From: Cucumis sativus
Lineage: Eukaryota > Streptophyta > Magnoliopsida > Cucurbitales > Cucurbitaceae
DNA: 64,000 bases
Direction: 5' to 3'
Assembly: GCF_000004075.3 (NCBI RefSeq)
Contig: NC_026655.2
Span: forward strand, 27,575,489-27,639,488
Shown: one piece after another, positions 49,672 to 61,172 of the stretch
How positions within the stretch are numbered: the stretch's first letter is position 1
How the letters are laid out: each line of letters starts with the position of its first letter
Notes under the pieces: model-generated
The model's input: the letters and a program-made list of their open reading frames with translations, nothing else
Told to the model about the DNA's origin: nothing
Database searches by the model: none
Position numbers and translations under genes: made by a program

Positions 49672-49930
49672 TTCAATGGGTACAATTGTTCTAAATTATT
49701 TTTTCCCCCTGATATTTGTTTCAGTATACATACAACAATATCTTTGGAGAACATGATGAATTGTTGTACTCTATAGTTAGAACTTGCTTAATCAAAATTC
49801 TTGTGAGGTAGTATATCCTTTGGGTAGGGTGAGAGCAATTGATTTTGTTTGAATTTGAGGCATCTGGTCTGACCTACATCTCAATTTTTCCTTGTAATAC
49901 CAAAATCTTTGGAGATTCCTTATAACATTG

Positions 49931-49936
49931 AATAAA
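49931..49936 (+). terminator. Likely polyadenylation signal of CCME
   Basis: AATAAA about 260 bases after the CCME stop codon, in a TTG/GT-containing 3' region. Plant signals are loose, so this is a candidate only. Confidence 0.4.
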
Positions 49937-52182
49937 ATGAAATTACTGATGGATGTTATGTCTTTTTCTTACAATTTCCTTTTCATTTTTGAACTGGTTT
50001 CTTTATTCTCATATTCAGATCATATGTAAGCATCCTTTTATTCTGACAAACCACCAGAGAGTGAAGGTTGTATGCAATTATCCTTGCATTCAGATGTCCT
50101 AATTTATAATCGAAAATTATTGATACACGATGAGAAAACGTCTAGCATAATTTATATATTCAGATGTATTTCAGTGTATTTAATACTTTTTGGTGATATA
50201 CAAATTCTTATAGTATGTCGTTAGAGTGGTGTATTGTTGTATCCTTGTCACTTTTTTTCCCTCTTGTGTGTATGTTTATGGTTTTTTACTTTCTAGACTA
50301 TGGGCAGTGTTTTGAAAAGCCATCTCGGGCATGCGCCTATGCTCAAGGGGTGGCTCACAAAATAAGGCACACGCCTTTTGTGAAGCCCCAAGGCTCAAAG
50401 CCCTGGGCTTTGGGGCTTTTTCATTTCTTTTAAAATCAGTAATAATTAAAGGTTTTCCTTCTTTAATAACTAAAAGAATCAGGTTTACTAAATGCAAAAA
50501 TTCTTGTATTTAATATTTTTATATGTAGTGCACCTTAATAAAAAAAAAATAATAATAAAAAAAAAAACTGCGCCTCTCTGTGCACCTTGGGCCTGTTACG
50601 CCTTGGGCATTTAAAAACACTGATTATGGGGTTGGAAAAGTGAATGGTTGGTTTGCAAAGGAGAGAACCTCAGTTTCACCATCTTTCTAATTTTGTCTTT
50701 ACTTCGGCTTATCTAGCATTTTTTACCAGTATGATCTATAAATGGTTCTTATATATGGCTTTTCAATGGGGCACTATTTGTGGTATAGTTTTTACATTTT
50801 TATCTATTTCTCTATATATGGTTATGGAAATTCTTTTTGTCATGAAATGGTATACTTTAGATTTTGTTTTGAACCTTCTCTTCTATTTGCTCTAGTTTGG
50901 TCACTTGTTTCTATTTTTATTTTTATTTTTGCCTTCGTAAGAGAGTTTCCCACCAGCTTCTTTCATGTAAGGTCTCACATATTTATCTAATTTCTTATTG
51001 GCCTATGAAAGAAATTACCTTGAATAATTTGGCAAAAGAGTTTCAAAAGAGGAATTCGTTTGAAAATTCAGTTTCACTAGGTTCCATAACTTCATATTGC
51101 TGAGAATATGTTGTATTGATAGTCAGACATGCTAACGATGGCTGGGTACGAGTCAAAATTGTGCTCTTTTAATGGCCTTACAGAGCTTTCACTTCAATTT
51201 CTGTTACCATTTAATGCTATCAGTTCAGATTGAAGAGTATTTTTAATCATTATTTTAAGCTTTATTGGATGTTTGGTTTTTCCTCTTTTGATATTGCTTG
51301 CTGCATTAGATCCTATCGACAAAATAATAATTTGAAATAATCCTATACGTGGCTCTCAGGCATCAGGTTTCGGTCTCTCTTTCTTAAACACAAAAATTGA
51401 TTTTAACGCAAGATTCTGAAAATTAGTGGTTGAAACTTGAAAGGCCCGTTGTTCTCCTCTTGCACTTTATCTTTACGTTCAGCTGTGCCTATTGAAAATG
51501 ATGTGCTTTCTTTTTCTGAAAGTTACTCATCTCCTTATTTTATGCATTGTTTGAGCAACAATAGATAGATAGATAGACTGATAGAAGTGATTGAACTTAG
51601 ATTCATACTGTTGTATACTCCTCTGACTCAAGTGGGTTGCATTATTTTATCTATTACATGTTTTAGAACCTTGATTACCAATATATGTTTCTCTAGGGTC
51701 TTATGATTGTAGCTAATCATCTTGACTCTCAAGACACTTGCTGGTAATTGCGAAATTTTGATTTAGTTTAATGGTATTTATTGATAGTAAACCTCTAATG
51801 ATTACCGATTAGATCCTTTAGGGAGTTCCTATTCTTCTGTTTGGTGATTTCAACTTCAGTACTGCATTGTTTGGTTTGTTGGAACTTTGACAGAAACTCT
51901 TTTCTTCTCTTTATAATTGTTCTTTGTTAGCACTACCAGATTCCTATCTGAGTGTTATCATCCTCTGAAACATATTTTTCTTTTTGGAGAAACTCAATGT
52001 CAAGAACAATTCTTTATTGACAATACCCCTGAGGTTACAGACCAAAAGCATGTAGAATCATGCCCCAAATATATGGCCAAAAATAAACAAAAAATAGTGC
52101 CAGTACAATGACAACAACACATACATACAAAACATATAAAACCAATCATACTGATCAATGAGAAAGCAGGAAGATCTTGTAT
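49937..52182. other. Intergenic DNA with a hAT MITE
   Basis: Apart from the MITE at 50305-50622, there is a (GATA)n run near 51563-51585. No gene is supported; the open frames at 50644-51103 are Phe/Tyr/Ile-rich and look random. The right end (about 51960-52182) probably includes the 3' UTR of the minus-strand small secreted protein gene. Confidence 0.45.
50305..50622. mobile_element. hAT-type MITE with 8-bp target-site duplication
   Basis: The left end CAGTGTTTTGAAAAGCC and the reverse complement of the right end, CAGTGTTTTTAAATGCCC, form a terminal inverted repeat. Flanks are ACTATGGG (50297-50304) and ATTATGGG (50623-50630), an 8-bp duplication with one mismatch, as expected of hAT. The 318-bp element is GC-rich at both ends (GCGCCT, CAAGGC/GCCTTG words) and AT-rich in the middle, with no coding capacity. 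Confidence 0.75.
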
Positions 52183-52386
52183 CTAATGCAAGAGAAGCAC
52201 AACGAGGGAGATGAACATTGATAGCAGAATTCCACCATTTGAAAACGTCACCTGAAATCCAGTCCCAGCATCCATAGCAGGTAATGGTGCAAGTCCTGCA
52301 CCGTCTTGAGCTCTGGCCACTGCAAGCAGGAGCACCAGAGTCACCACAAACAGCCACTTCGCCCTGTGAATGCTGAATCCTGCCAT
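52183..52386 (-). CDS. Small secreted AG-peptide-like, probably GPI-anchored protein (67 aa)
   Basis: The ATG at 52386 was chosen because a TATA box lies 75-82 bases upstream. The frame's earlier ATG (52428) would fall at or next to the expected transcription start. The product begins MAGFSIHRAKW and has a hydrophobic signal sequence ending AVARAQ. A short exposed segment of about 16 residues with two Pro follows (DGAGLAPLPAMDAGTGF). The C-terminus is hydrophobic (NGGILLSMFISLVVLLLH). Signal plus short Ala/Pro/Gly-containing core plus C-terminal hydrophobic tail is the layout of arabinogalactan peptides, whose tail is replaced by a GPI anchor at the plasma membrane. Few AP/PA dipeptides are present, so glycan addition would be slight; it could instead be a small tail-anchored secretory membrane protein. 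Exact family not recognised. Confidence 0.7.
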   Translation of the reverse strand: MAGFSIHRAKWLFVVTLVLLLAVARAQDGAGLAPLPAMDAGTGFQVTFSNGGILLSMFISLVVLLLH

Positions 52387-52460
52387 TGATGTCTGCACAG
52401 AAAACTCGAATTGAAGGTAATATATCAAATTGCTGCCGGAGATAGGAGTGAGAGAACCAA

Positions 52461-52468
52461 TATTTATA
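52461..52468 (-). promoter_or_regulatory. TATA box of the small secreted protein gene
   Basis: TATAAATA on the minus strand in the context CTTGTATAAATATTGG. With transcription starting about 30 bases downstream, the leader to the ATG at 52386 would be about 45 bases. Confidence 0.65.
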
Positions 52469-54526
52469 CAAGCATATGGGAGATGAATTAGAGATTAAAT
52501 TGTTAGTGATTCATGAATTTGAGTTAATTGATTGTGATGTTGCTTCTTAGATGGCTTACAGCTCCATTTGAAGATGACATGTCAGCTTACATTGCTGCTC
52601 ACAGGGCCCTATAATGTCTCTCCCACAGCTAACTTGAGTAATTTTGTGGTATCAGGTAAGCATTTTTGTGTTTCTTGTGTTTTGCTCCTCATTTAATGCC
52701 ACTCTACCTTAGTACTTCTTTCCTTTTAATTAAACTTTACTTAATAATGGCCAGTGAACTTTGTATTCATCTTTTTGATTTTATTGCTTTAGATATTATT
52801 GAATGTAAATAGAATCTTTTTGTACCATGTTTTTTGGTTTGCAGCTTCAGTATAGTTGTTACTAGATTTGGAAGGTGCTGAAAACGCAAAGCTTAATCTC
52901 AATCCACTAGGGTAAATAAAACCTTGCATTGAGTCTAATACCAATTTTAACATTTCATCGTAATCCTTATTACCTTCTGGTCTCTTAAACAAACCATTAA
53001 AGTCCGTCAAGTTTTAGTTCAAAACTATACTCTTCATGTGTTTGGTAGTGTATTAATTTGACCATTGCATTTTGAAAGATGCGTATGTCTATCTCATATT
53101 TGCTCACCCAAACGCCCAGTTACACGTTGATACGTAACAAATTTTTCGTTCCAAGTTTTTTTTAATAGATTTCTCTTTGTTATTGAAGGGGATGCCTGGA
53201 AAGTTGTACAAAACTATTGCTCTTTTGTCTGATTTTTTTCTTCTTTTTGTTTTGATATTTGAGCTTTTAACACTTTAGGAGGCGTTTCGAGTGCAAAGCG
53301 AGGAATTGTAAAAAATAACAGATTTGACAAAATATTTATAATATATAGCAAAATTTCAGATTCTATCGTTAATAGATGTTGATATACTTCTCTAAGGGAC
53401 ATTGATAGAAGTCTATCATTTTTTAATCTAAAAATTTACTATATCTTGTGAATATTTTAATTTGTTTTGTTATTTTTATAAATGTCTCTTTTTTAAAAAC
53501 ATAATTTAAACTATAACTTCTACCCATTTAATTCACATGCTATCAAATTTTATAATATAATCTCTTTTGTAGAAATTGATATGTGATTTTTGTTTTTTTA
53601 ATTATGTTATTTATTTAATAAATCTTAATAAATAAATAAATATGTATATTTATTGGTTTTGATATTTAGATTTTACTGGGTTACTTTTTGTCGTAACTCT
53701 TTTGAAAAAAATCATAGTTTTTTAATAGGAGCATTTTAAAAATAGAAAGATAAATTAAAATATTTAAAGTTATAGCAAAATTTTAGATTTTATTACTAAT
53801 AATCTTTTATTACTATAGCATATCAATGACTATCATCTGGAGTGAAATAAAGAATAGATCTGTCAGTATTTGGACCAGAAACCATAATCAAACTATGTTC
53901 ATTGATTTTACCTAGATTTTGATAATGGACCAGTTGCAATTTTCCGGCTTTTTTGCTTCTAAATAGGACTAAATCGAATATTGGTATTCTACGATAATTG
54001 AGTGAAAAAGAAGGAATTTTCATGATTTCTTGCTACTTTATAGGCCCAAAACCTAGCATTTTCTTGTATTTCCCTCCGTCTTCAATCTAGCTCTTCAATC
54101 TAGCAGATTCATAATTCTTCTTGAATTCGAGTTATTCAATCAGAATTCTTCTTTCATTATCGTTAGATTTTATTACTGATAATCTTGTATCACTATAGCA
54201 TATCAATAACAGAATTTGTTATAGGTTGTAAATATTTTTTAAAATTCTCATTTTTAATATCATAATATTAAAATAAACTAGTGTTTTAATCTTGAATTTA
54301 TTTATTGAAAAATTATAATTTTTTTTCAAGTTATATTTTAGAAATAAAAAAGATCATAAAGTTTGAATTTTAATTTTTATTTAAATGGTAACACTTTTTT
54401 CAAAATGGTAGTTTTTAAATTTGAAAGATAATTCTATGTATTTGAGGCAGTTAAATTGACCCTCGGAAAAAAATGAAAAATGTTAAACTAAATAAGTGAT
54501 TTCCATCCATATAGCTTAAATAAATA

Positions 54527-54570
<44 letters not shown>

Positions 54571-57500
54571 GTAGTACAAAGAGAAGAATGCAAATGAAGT
54601 TCATTTTATATGTATATACACACACTAGTATTATCCTCTAAACTCTAATTTTAAATACAAGAAAAAGAAAAAGAGATCATTATAAAAAGATAACTTAATA
54701 ATGATAATAATAATTTAGAAAAAACATCATAAAGGAAGAGAGACTATTATTGTTGTTAAGTTAGAGACTATTTGGAATAACTTTAAAAAATGTTTCTCTA
54801 AAATATATTTTTATTTAAAATCTATTGATAAAATCTTACGTTAATTTTGAAAAATGTTTCTCTAAATTCATTTATCACTCCCTGAGTTTTTAATGTTTTC
54901 TTCTCTAGGTACTAATCAAGTTCCAGACTTTCCTTGAGCATCTCGCCACTGATTGTAGATTTCTTTTTGCCTTGTATGGTTGTATATTCATATTTTGAGT
55001 CCATTATGAGGTTAGCTAGGAACGGTGACGGTTGTGTTAAGGAATGCACTTTTAAGAAAAGTGTTGTTGGGTGTAATCCTTGTAACTATCCTTAAGATCG
55101 TATTTAAACTTTGTTTGGGAGTCGGGATTATTTTCGATGAGTGTGTTGTGAGATACACTCGATGACATTTGTGTTTGAAAAGCATAGAAGTGTGATTTTC
55201 TTTCTTTTTCAAGTTTGGCTAACCTATATTTAAGGGAAGAAGTTGCCGAAATTTCGGTAGAATTTCACAATGTGTTCCATAGAAGTTAAGTTGGAAAAAG
55301 TTGTTTTAAAAAGTGTTTTCATAAAACGTAGAACAAAGTGTGACATCTATCAATACTTATAGTAGTGATGGAAACTTAATACAAATTTATCATTGATAGA
55401 GGTTGATAAATGTCAATCAATGATAGGTACAGATAGAAGGTTATCAATGAGTATTAGTAATAATAACTGTACAAAAAGATACAAAGGTGTTGGCATTTCG
55501 ACACAACTCATCATCCGACTTCTTCCACTTCACTTTCATTCTTTCCTCTTGATTCACGTTCACATTTCACAGTCTCAATCAATAAACCAATAGAAATTCA
55601 TAATCAAAGACAATACCCAACAATGGAAAAAGAAGAACCACCTAACTATTGAAGAAGAAAAACCTAACTACTGAAATTAATACATAATTGATTTTGTATT
55701 AATTTCAATTACATTCTCTTTTTCTTGTTTCTGGAAAAGAGTGAACTATCGCTATTTTATCCTTCCATGACGGCAATCCATATCCATACCCACAACTGTT
55801 CATCAATTCTTCCCCTATTAGTTCTTTTTTTCTTTTAACATGCTTCCTATGTTTCTTTTACACCTTCCAGTTATGGTTATTGATCATTATTTTCTAATCT
55901 GTTCTTATTTAGAACCGTAATATCCAATTGTGTTTAGTTTAGTCAAAGAAAAAAAATGAAAGATACCATTGATGAAGAAGAAGAAAAGAAGCCGCGCGTG
56001 AAAATGAAAAAATGGACTATAGAAATCTAAATATATTACGAACATTAGATGTCAATTAATCACATACATTATTTATATATTTCATTTAGAGTATGTAGAC
56101 TTTTTTCGTCTTTTAAATGTTTTATACCGTGTAAATATTTTGTAGTTTGTTATATTTTAAAATAGACCTCTTAAATTAGTATATGTTATTTTGTTGAGAA
56201 AACTTACAAATAAATTAGAAAACTATAACAATTTAGAAAAATACGAATTAAAAAAACAACAAATATGATACATAAGTTTAAAAAATTATGTAGATTTGTG
56301 ACAATCTCATAGTAGAAATTCTAAAGAAAACAAATACACACTTATCAAGTATTCTCAAACATTTTTTTAAAAATAAATATAGTTATTTAACGAGGATATT
56401 TTGTTTGGTTCGTGATTGATTTTCATTTTTATATTTTCAAAAACAAAAAATACACCAAACATAAAAAGAAATAGCTCTTGAAATAGACAATTTTAAAAAA
56501 CAATTAATTGTAGTTTTATTTTTATTTTGTTAACATGAGATACTCTATTCCATTTTCAAATTTAGTTCGAGCACAAATTTTTAATTTTTAATTCAATATT
56601 TTAAAAGTTTAAATTGAAACAAAAAAGTGTTTTCAAATAGGATGAAAAGAATTTTCATTTTTATTTTGTGTTTAATTCCTTATCTTCTAATACAATTTTA
56701 GAATCTCTTACGAAACAAAAGCTAAATATTGTAGGCATGTTCAATAGAGTTTTTAATTCTCGTATTTTGTTTTCGTTTCTCATTTTTTAAGAAACATACG
56801 TGTTTGATAACCATTTTCGTTTCTTATTTATAAAATTTTAAGAAACACTTAATTAAAATTGTGCCAAAAATGGAGAAATTATTGCTCTTAATTATGATTC
56901 CATTTTATTCTATTTCCACAGTAACATAAGTTGTTTAGTTGGCTCAATCAATGGAGATTATGCCTATATTCATTTTTTTGCTTGTTTTGGTTTAATTTCC
57001 AACTTTGATCTTTTTTTTTTTATTTCTTTCTTTTTTATATATATTTATTAACTTGTTTTATTATTATTTTTCTAAAATTTAGATAAATATAATAAAAGTT
57101 TTTTTTATTTTTGGTAAATTTACATAAATATAATAAAAGTAGCGTATAACAATTTAAGAAAAGTTTACACAAAATCGTACAAGAGACATTTCCCTGCATG
57201 GTTTACGACCTGTCATCCTTACTATTCTTAAAGGCTTATAAAGTGAAAGTTCTACCAACACGAGTTCTTTTAAGTCTTTCTTCACATAACTTTCATGTGA
57301 AGTGGTGTATCCATGATTAACAACATAAATCATATGTAGGAGGGCACAATTAACAAAAAATAATTGTAGTGAATATGTTTTGAATCCAAGACCTTGAAAT
57401 TTCAAAGGGGGCACAATCACTATACCAAAGACAGAATATAATAAAAAAAAACGCATTTTTTAAGATATATTGTAATTTTGCACTTCAAAATTAATATTAA

Positions 57501-57639
57501 AATACAAAAATCAGGAATGTGAGGGAGACACATGCCTCCCTGGCTCCTTAATAGATCCGTCCATGTTCATGTCCTCAGGATCCCTCTCATTCAGATATGG
57601 TACCGGTTCATTCATGTCTCCCTCCTATTCTCGGGCGTT

Positions 57640-57800
57640 ACAAGATCGTTTAGACTGGGTACAAATTTGTTTTTCATGAGTGTAATCGATTAGTCGTAGA
57701 AATATTTTTGTTATTTCACGTTGTGAGTTTTTTTCTTTTTCAAAATTGTGTTATACAGTGTAAATATTTTTGCACTTTATTCTATTTTTTTTAAAAAAAA
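57640..57800. repeat. Dispersed GATC/GTAC repeat, partial copy 3
   Basis: ACAAGATCGTTTAGACTGGGTAC is followed by TTGTTATTTCACGTTGTGAG and a T-rich tail with 'atacagtgtaaatattttt'. This is the same order as the 3' part of the copies at 4026-4240 and 21600-21790. Confidence 0.5.
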
Positions 57801-58520
57801 TCCTTTATTAATTTTTAATAGTTCTTAATTCATTTTTTCCTTCCTTCGTTAATTTTTCATATTTATATGTTATTATAACCTTTCAAATTTAAATTGTGAA
57901 TATATTTATTTAAATATTTTCTAAATTTTAAACTATAAATTTCACATTTGCAAAGTGCATGTATATATATATATATATATATATGTGTTATTTTAAATTT
58001 AAATTTATTATTTTTAGTACCACCATAATTATTTAGAATTTTACATTATATAATTTCTTTTTACTAAGGTAATCATTTATGTTATCTTAATATTTTACGA
58101 CTACAACAATTATCTAATAATATAATTGAGTTGAATTTGAGTCAAAGACGATAAATGAATTGAATGATAAATAATATTTCAAATCAAATTTAAACAACAT
58201 ATATGCTTAATAAAAATGATTGTATTGTAGTTATTAATTTTACACAGTAGTATTTATATGTACTCGACGATGTTAATGTTTTATAATTATTTTTCTATAT
58301 TTTAATGAATTCTATATATTTTAATTTTTATATAATTAAATTATCTTTAAACTAAAAATTAAGCAAAATATTAAAGAAAACACACACAAAAAACAAAAAA
58401 ACAAAATATATTTTCAAAAGAAATTTTTTTTGCTTCTTTTTCTAAAAAAGAGAGAACAGAAATAATTATCAAATGTAGTACCATTTCTTATTTTTTAAAA
58501 AAAATAAAAAAATAGAAAAC

Positions 58521-58572
58521 GAAAACGTCGTCAAACGAGCTCGTAAGAAAACGTCGTCAAACGAGCTCGTAA
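58521..58572. repeat. Perfect 26-bp tandem duplication
   Basis: GAAAACGTCGTCAAACGAGC plus TCGTAA occurs twice in direct succession, about 220 bases upstream of the predicted start of the A20/AN1 transcript. CpG-rich compared with its AT-rich surroundings. Confidence 0.85.
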
Positions 58573-58791
58573 GAAGATTCTCAGTAAGTCAATAAAAAAT
58601 CAACATAATTTTAATTGTTGTGAGAGAGGAAGGATAGTTTTATTTATTTTATCCTTTTAAAAAATGTAATTAAGAGTAGAAATGAAAAGATGAAATTAGA
58701 TATTAAAAAAGAAAAAGTTGGGTTCTCGTGGTCGCCATCAATCAGTAGCCACAGTTGTTGTTCCCTCCGGAGAAATTCAGCCAATTCGAAA

Positions 58792-58824
58792 ATGGAGATG
58801 ACGACGCATCACACAAACACATAG
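58792..58824 (+). promoter_or_regulatory. Upstream ORF in the predicted A20/AN1 leader
   Basis: ATGGAGATG... encodes MEMTTHHTNT and stops at TAG, ten codons. It lies wholly within the predicted first leader exon, so it would precede the main start in the mature mRNA. Effect unknown. Confidence 0.35.
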
Positions 58825-60164
58825 TTCTCTCTTTCTTCCCTTCTTCTACCTTCCCCTCATTCACTTTCTTCTTCTACGGTTAGGGTTTCCAATCCCCTTT
58901 CTCTTTCCTTTCCAATTTTTTGCATCCTTCTTTTTTTTTCTTGGTTTCTCTTAATTTTATTCCTTTTTTTTTTCTTTTTTAAATTTCTCCTTTGAATTAC
59001 TACAGGGGTTTGCTTGCACGCCAATTTCATCTTGAAGATCGATCGAAAACCCTTGTTTTTAAGGGTTAAAGGGGTATGATAATTTCTTTTTTCCTCTTCT
59101 ATGCCTGTCTTGCAACGTTTCTACTGATTGAATAACTAGATATGTGTTGGTATACATGTTTGAATATGGATGTTATTTATGAGCCTAGTGCTGGAAGTAT
59201 TGATATATGTGTGTGTGTGTGTTAGGATTGTTTCACTCTTGAATTTTGATTGTTTAATGCGGACTCTGTGGGTTGTTGATGGTATACTGATCGAGGCTCC
59301 GTTAGAGATGATTTGGGAAGTGTTTAATTTTTCATTGTAGATTTGGATTTTTTAAATCATAGTTGGTTGGTGTCATTTTTCTGTTATGAGTTTATGTTTT
59401 TATGAGTACATGAGCCATTTGATTATGGTTCAGTTGTGGATTCAAGCATCCTTTTGTTGTTATTTTTATAACCCACGACATGTTTTGGGATCGAAGGTTG
59501 ATTGGGATGGATAATCTGTTGCTTTGGAGTTAAGATTAAATTTTTTTTAAAAAAATTTCTGATGAGTATTGTATGAATTTTTTATTTAACTCAAGAGTGT
59601 TCAAGATATGAAGACTGGGGATTGGTGGCATGAAACTATAGGAGCATTGTTGGAATTTGTTTTTATCTCTATAGTTATCAATTAAATTGAGGTCTTCTTG
59701 GTTTTTAGCTTTTGATAGTTATGCTGGTTTTCTCACAATTCTTTACCAGTCTTCATCTTTCCTAATAAACACTTGAATTTTTAGCCCAAAAAAATATATT
59801 ATTTTTATAGTTTTTAAAACGTGGCTTGGTGTTTGAAAACACTCCGAAAAAGTAGATAACAAAACAAAGAAATTGATTGATGGAATTAGTGTTTTAATGT
59901 TTAATTTTCAAAAACCACAAACTCAAAACCAAACGATGATCAAATGGCGCCTAAATCTCTTGATTCTTTTGGTCATCTTTAGGTATCTTGGTTTCTGCTG
60001 TTGATGTTGGAAAGACAATTCGTGGATAAGATGTGAATCTCTTTCGATACGAAGTTTTGTACCAATCTTAGGACAACCTTTTATGGCTACTTGTTCATAC
60101 TTTTCTTCTCTTCTATTATTTATGATTTAAACCTCGTTGCAAGTTTTATTCTTCCTCAAATTCC

Positions 60165-60396
60165 AATTTATAATTTGTATAGTTTCTCCATTTTCCAGAC
60201 TTGTAGTTAATGGCATCTGTGTGACCTATGAATGAGATTAGCCTAAGAATTATTCTTTACCTTTCCATACCCCTAATTAATTTATAATTTGTATAGTTTC
60301 TCCATTTTCCAGACTTGTAGTTAATGGCATCTGTGTGACCTATGAATGAGATTAGCCTAAGAATTATTCTTTACCTTTCCATACCCCTAATTAATT
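60165..60396. repeat. Near-perfect 114-bp tandem duplication in the A20/AN1 leader intron
   Basis: The block from AATTTATAATTTGTATAG to CATACCCCTAATT occurs at 60165-60278 and 60279-60392 with no difference that I can see by eye. Confidence 0.85.
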
Positions 60397-60653
60397 GCAT
60401 TACCGGTACCTCAAACATGCATAAATAACATTCTGTGTTCATTGTCATATGTATGGTATAGAATTTGATATCCTCGAGCTCGTACTAGTAATAGCAGCTG
60501 TATTTGATATCAATCATGGCATCATCCTGATTCCTAGTACAGTCTACCTATTGAATGAAATTATGTGTAGTTTTAAGCATGTGTATCTGTCTGTTTCCCA
60601 CCCAAAAGGAAAAGAAACAAATTAATGTAAATGTGTTGCAGGAGATTGATAAG

Positions 60654-61172
60654 ATGGAACATGACGAGGCAAGCTGTCAAGCTCCCCCTGAGGGTCCCTT
60701 TCTATGCATCAACAACTGTGGCTTCTTCGGAAGTGCAGCTACTATGAATATGTGTTCTAAGTGCCACAAGGACTTGATGTTGAAACAAGAACAGGCTAAA
60801 CTGAGTGCTTCGACTCTTGGAAGTATCATGAATGGATCATCTAGTTCTAACCAAAATGAAACCTTTGCCACCGCTAGTGTGGATGAGCCAGTTAGCTTGG
60901 TGGAGCCTAAGATCACGTCAATGCAGGCATCCCCCATGGTTGTTTCTGATGAGAACAGTGGAGCGAAGCCAAAGAACAGGCCTGGACGTTGCAACAGTTG
61001 TAACAAGCGAGTTGGATTAATGGGATTTGACTGTCGTTGTGGTAACATCTTCTGCGCCGTTCATCGTTACTCTGACAAACACAATTGCCCCTTCGATTAC
61101 CGCACTTCTGCTCAGGATGCAATTGCTAAAGCCAACCCGATTGTGAAGGCAGAGAAGCTTGATAAGATCTAA
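60654..61172 (+). CDS. A20/AN1 zinc-finger stress-associated protein (SAP)
   Basis: 172-aa protein encoded in one exon. The ATG at 60654 follows a splice acceptor at 60641; the frame's earlier ATG at 60555 is intronic. Residues 14-40 form the A20 finger with Cys18, Cys22, Cys34 and Cys37 (C-x3-C-x11-C-x2-C). A Ser/Thr/Met-rich linker follows (about 50-108). The AN1 finger is at 110-155 with Cys113, Cys116, Cys127, Cys129, Cys134, His137, His143 and Cys145, and the family-typical [16 protein letters not shown]. Plant SAPs are small cytosolic/nuclear proteins. Several bind ubiquitin or act as E3 ligases through the A20 finger, and they are induced by and raise tolerance to salt, drought and cold. 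The [16 protein letters not shown] start is that of the common two-domain SAP group. I do not assign a number within the family. Confidence 0.95.
   Translation: MEHDEASCQAPPEGPFLCINNCGFFGSAATMNMCSKCHKDLMLKQEQAKLSASTLGSIMNGSSSSNQNETFATASVDEPVSLVEPKITSMQASPMVVSDENSGAKPKNRPGRCNSCNKRVGLMGFDCRCGNIFCAVHRYSDKHNCPFDYRTSAQDAIAKANPIVKAEKLDKI

Larger units (their letters stand above)
52469..58739. other. Repeat-rich AT intergenic region
   Basis: No gene is supported. A frame at 52789-53010 (minus) looks protein-like in part but shows no domain. 53290-53480, 53760-53830 and 54160-54240 share words such as 'agcaaaatttcagattctatc', 'gatagaagtctatcat' and 'tgtgaatatttt', a dispersed family also glimpsed near 22370-22460 and 55380-55450. 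TA tracts lie at about 54531-54562 and 57961-57984. Partial copies of the GATC/GTAC repeat lie near 56090-56180 and 57640-57800. Confidence 0.45.
58740..60653 (+). other. Predicted 5' leader and leader introns of the A20/AN1 gene
   Basis: A CT-rich, TATA-less start region lies at about 58740-58880. A probable leader exon at 59006-59073 sits between acceptor ATTACTACAG and donor GGG|GTATGA. A long intron follows to the acceptor GTGTTGCAG at 60641. The coding exon then begins GAGATTGATAAG before the ATG at 60654. The first donor (near CTACG|GTTAGG, about 58879) is less certain. The intron contains a (TG)n run at about 59206-59222 and a 114-bp tandem duplication. Plant SAP genes commonly have leader introns. 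Confidence 0.5.

Noticed and set aside
52387..52428. Earlier ATG for the small secreted protein
   Set aside because: It would place the start at or next to the transcription start set by the TATA box at 52461-52468, and would put polar residues before the signal sequence.
52789..53010. 73-codon minus-strand frame (MTDFNGLFKRPEGNKDYDE...)
   Set aside because: Looks protein-like in part, but there is no recognised domain, no splice context and no promoter. It is probably dispersed non-coding repeat.
60555..60653. Earlier ATG for the A20/AN1 protein
   Set aside because: The segment lies in an intron: a clear acceptor GTGTTGCAG precedes the coding exon at 60641. The remaining protein starts exactly like other SAPs.
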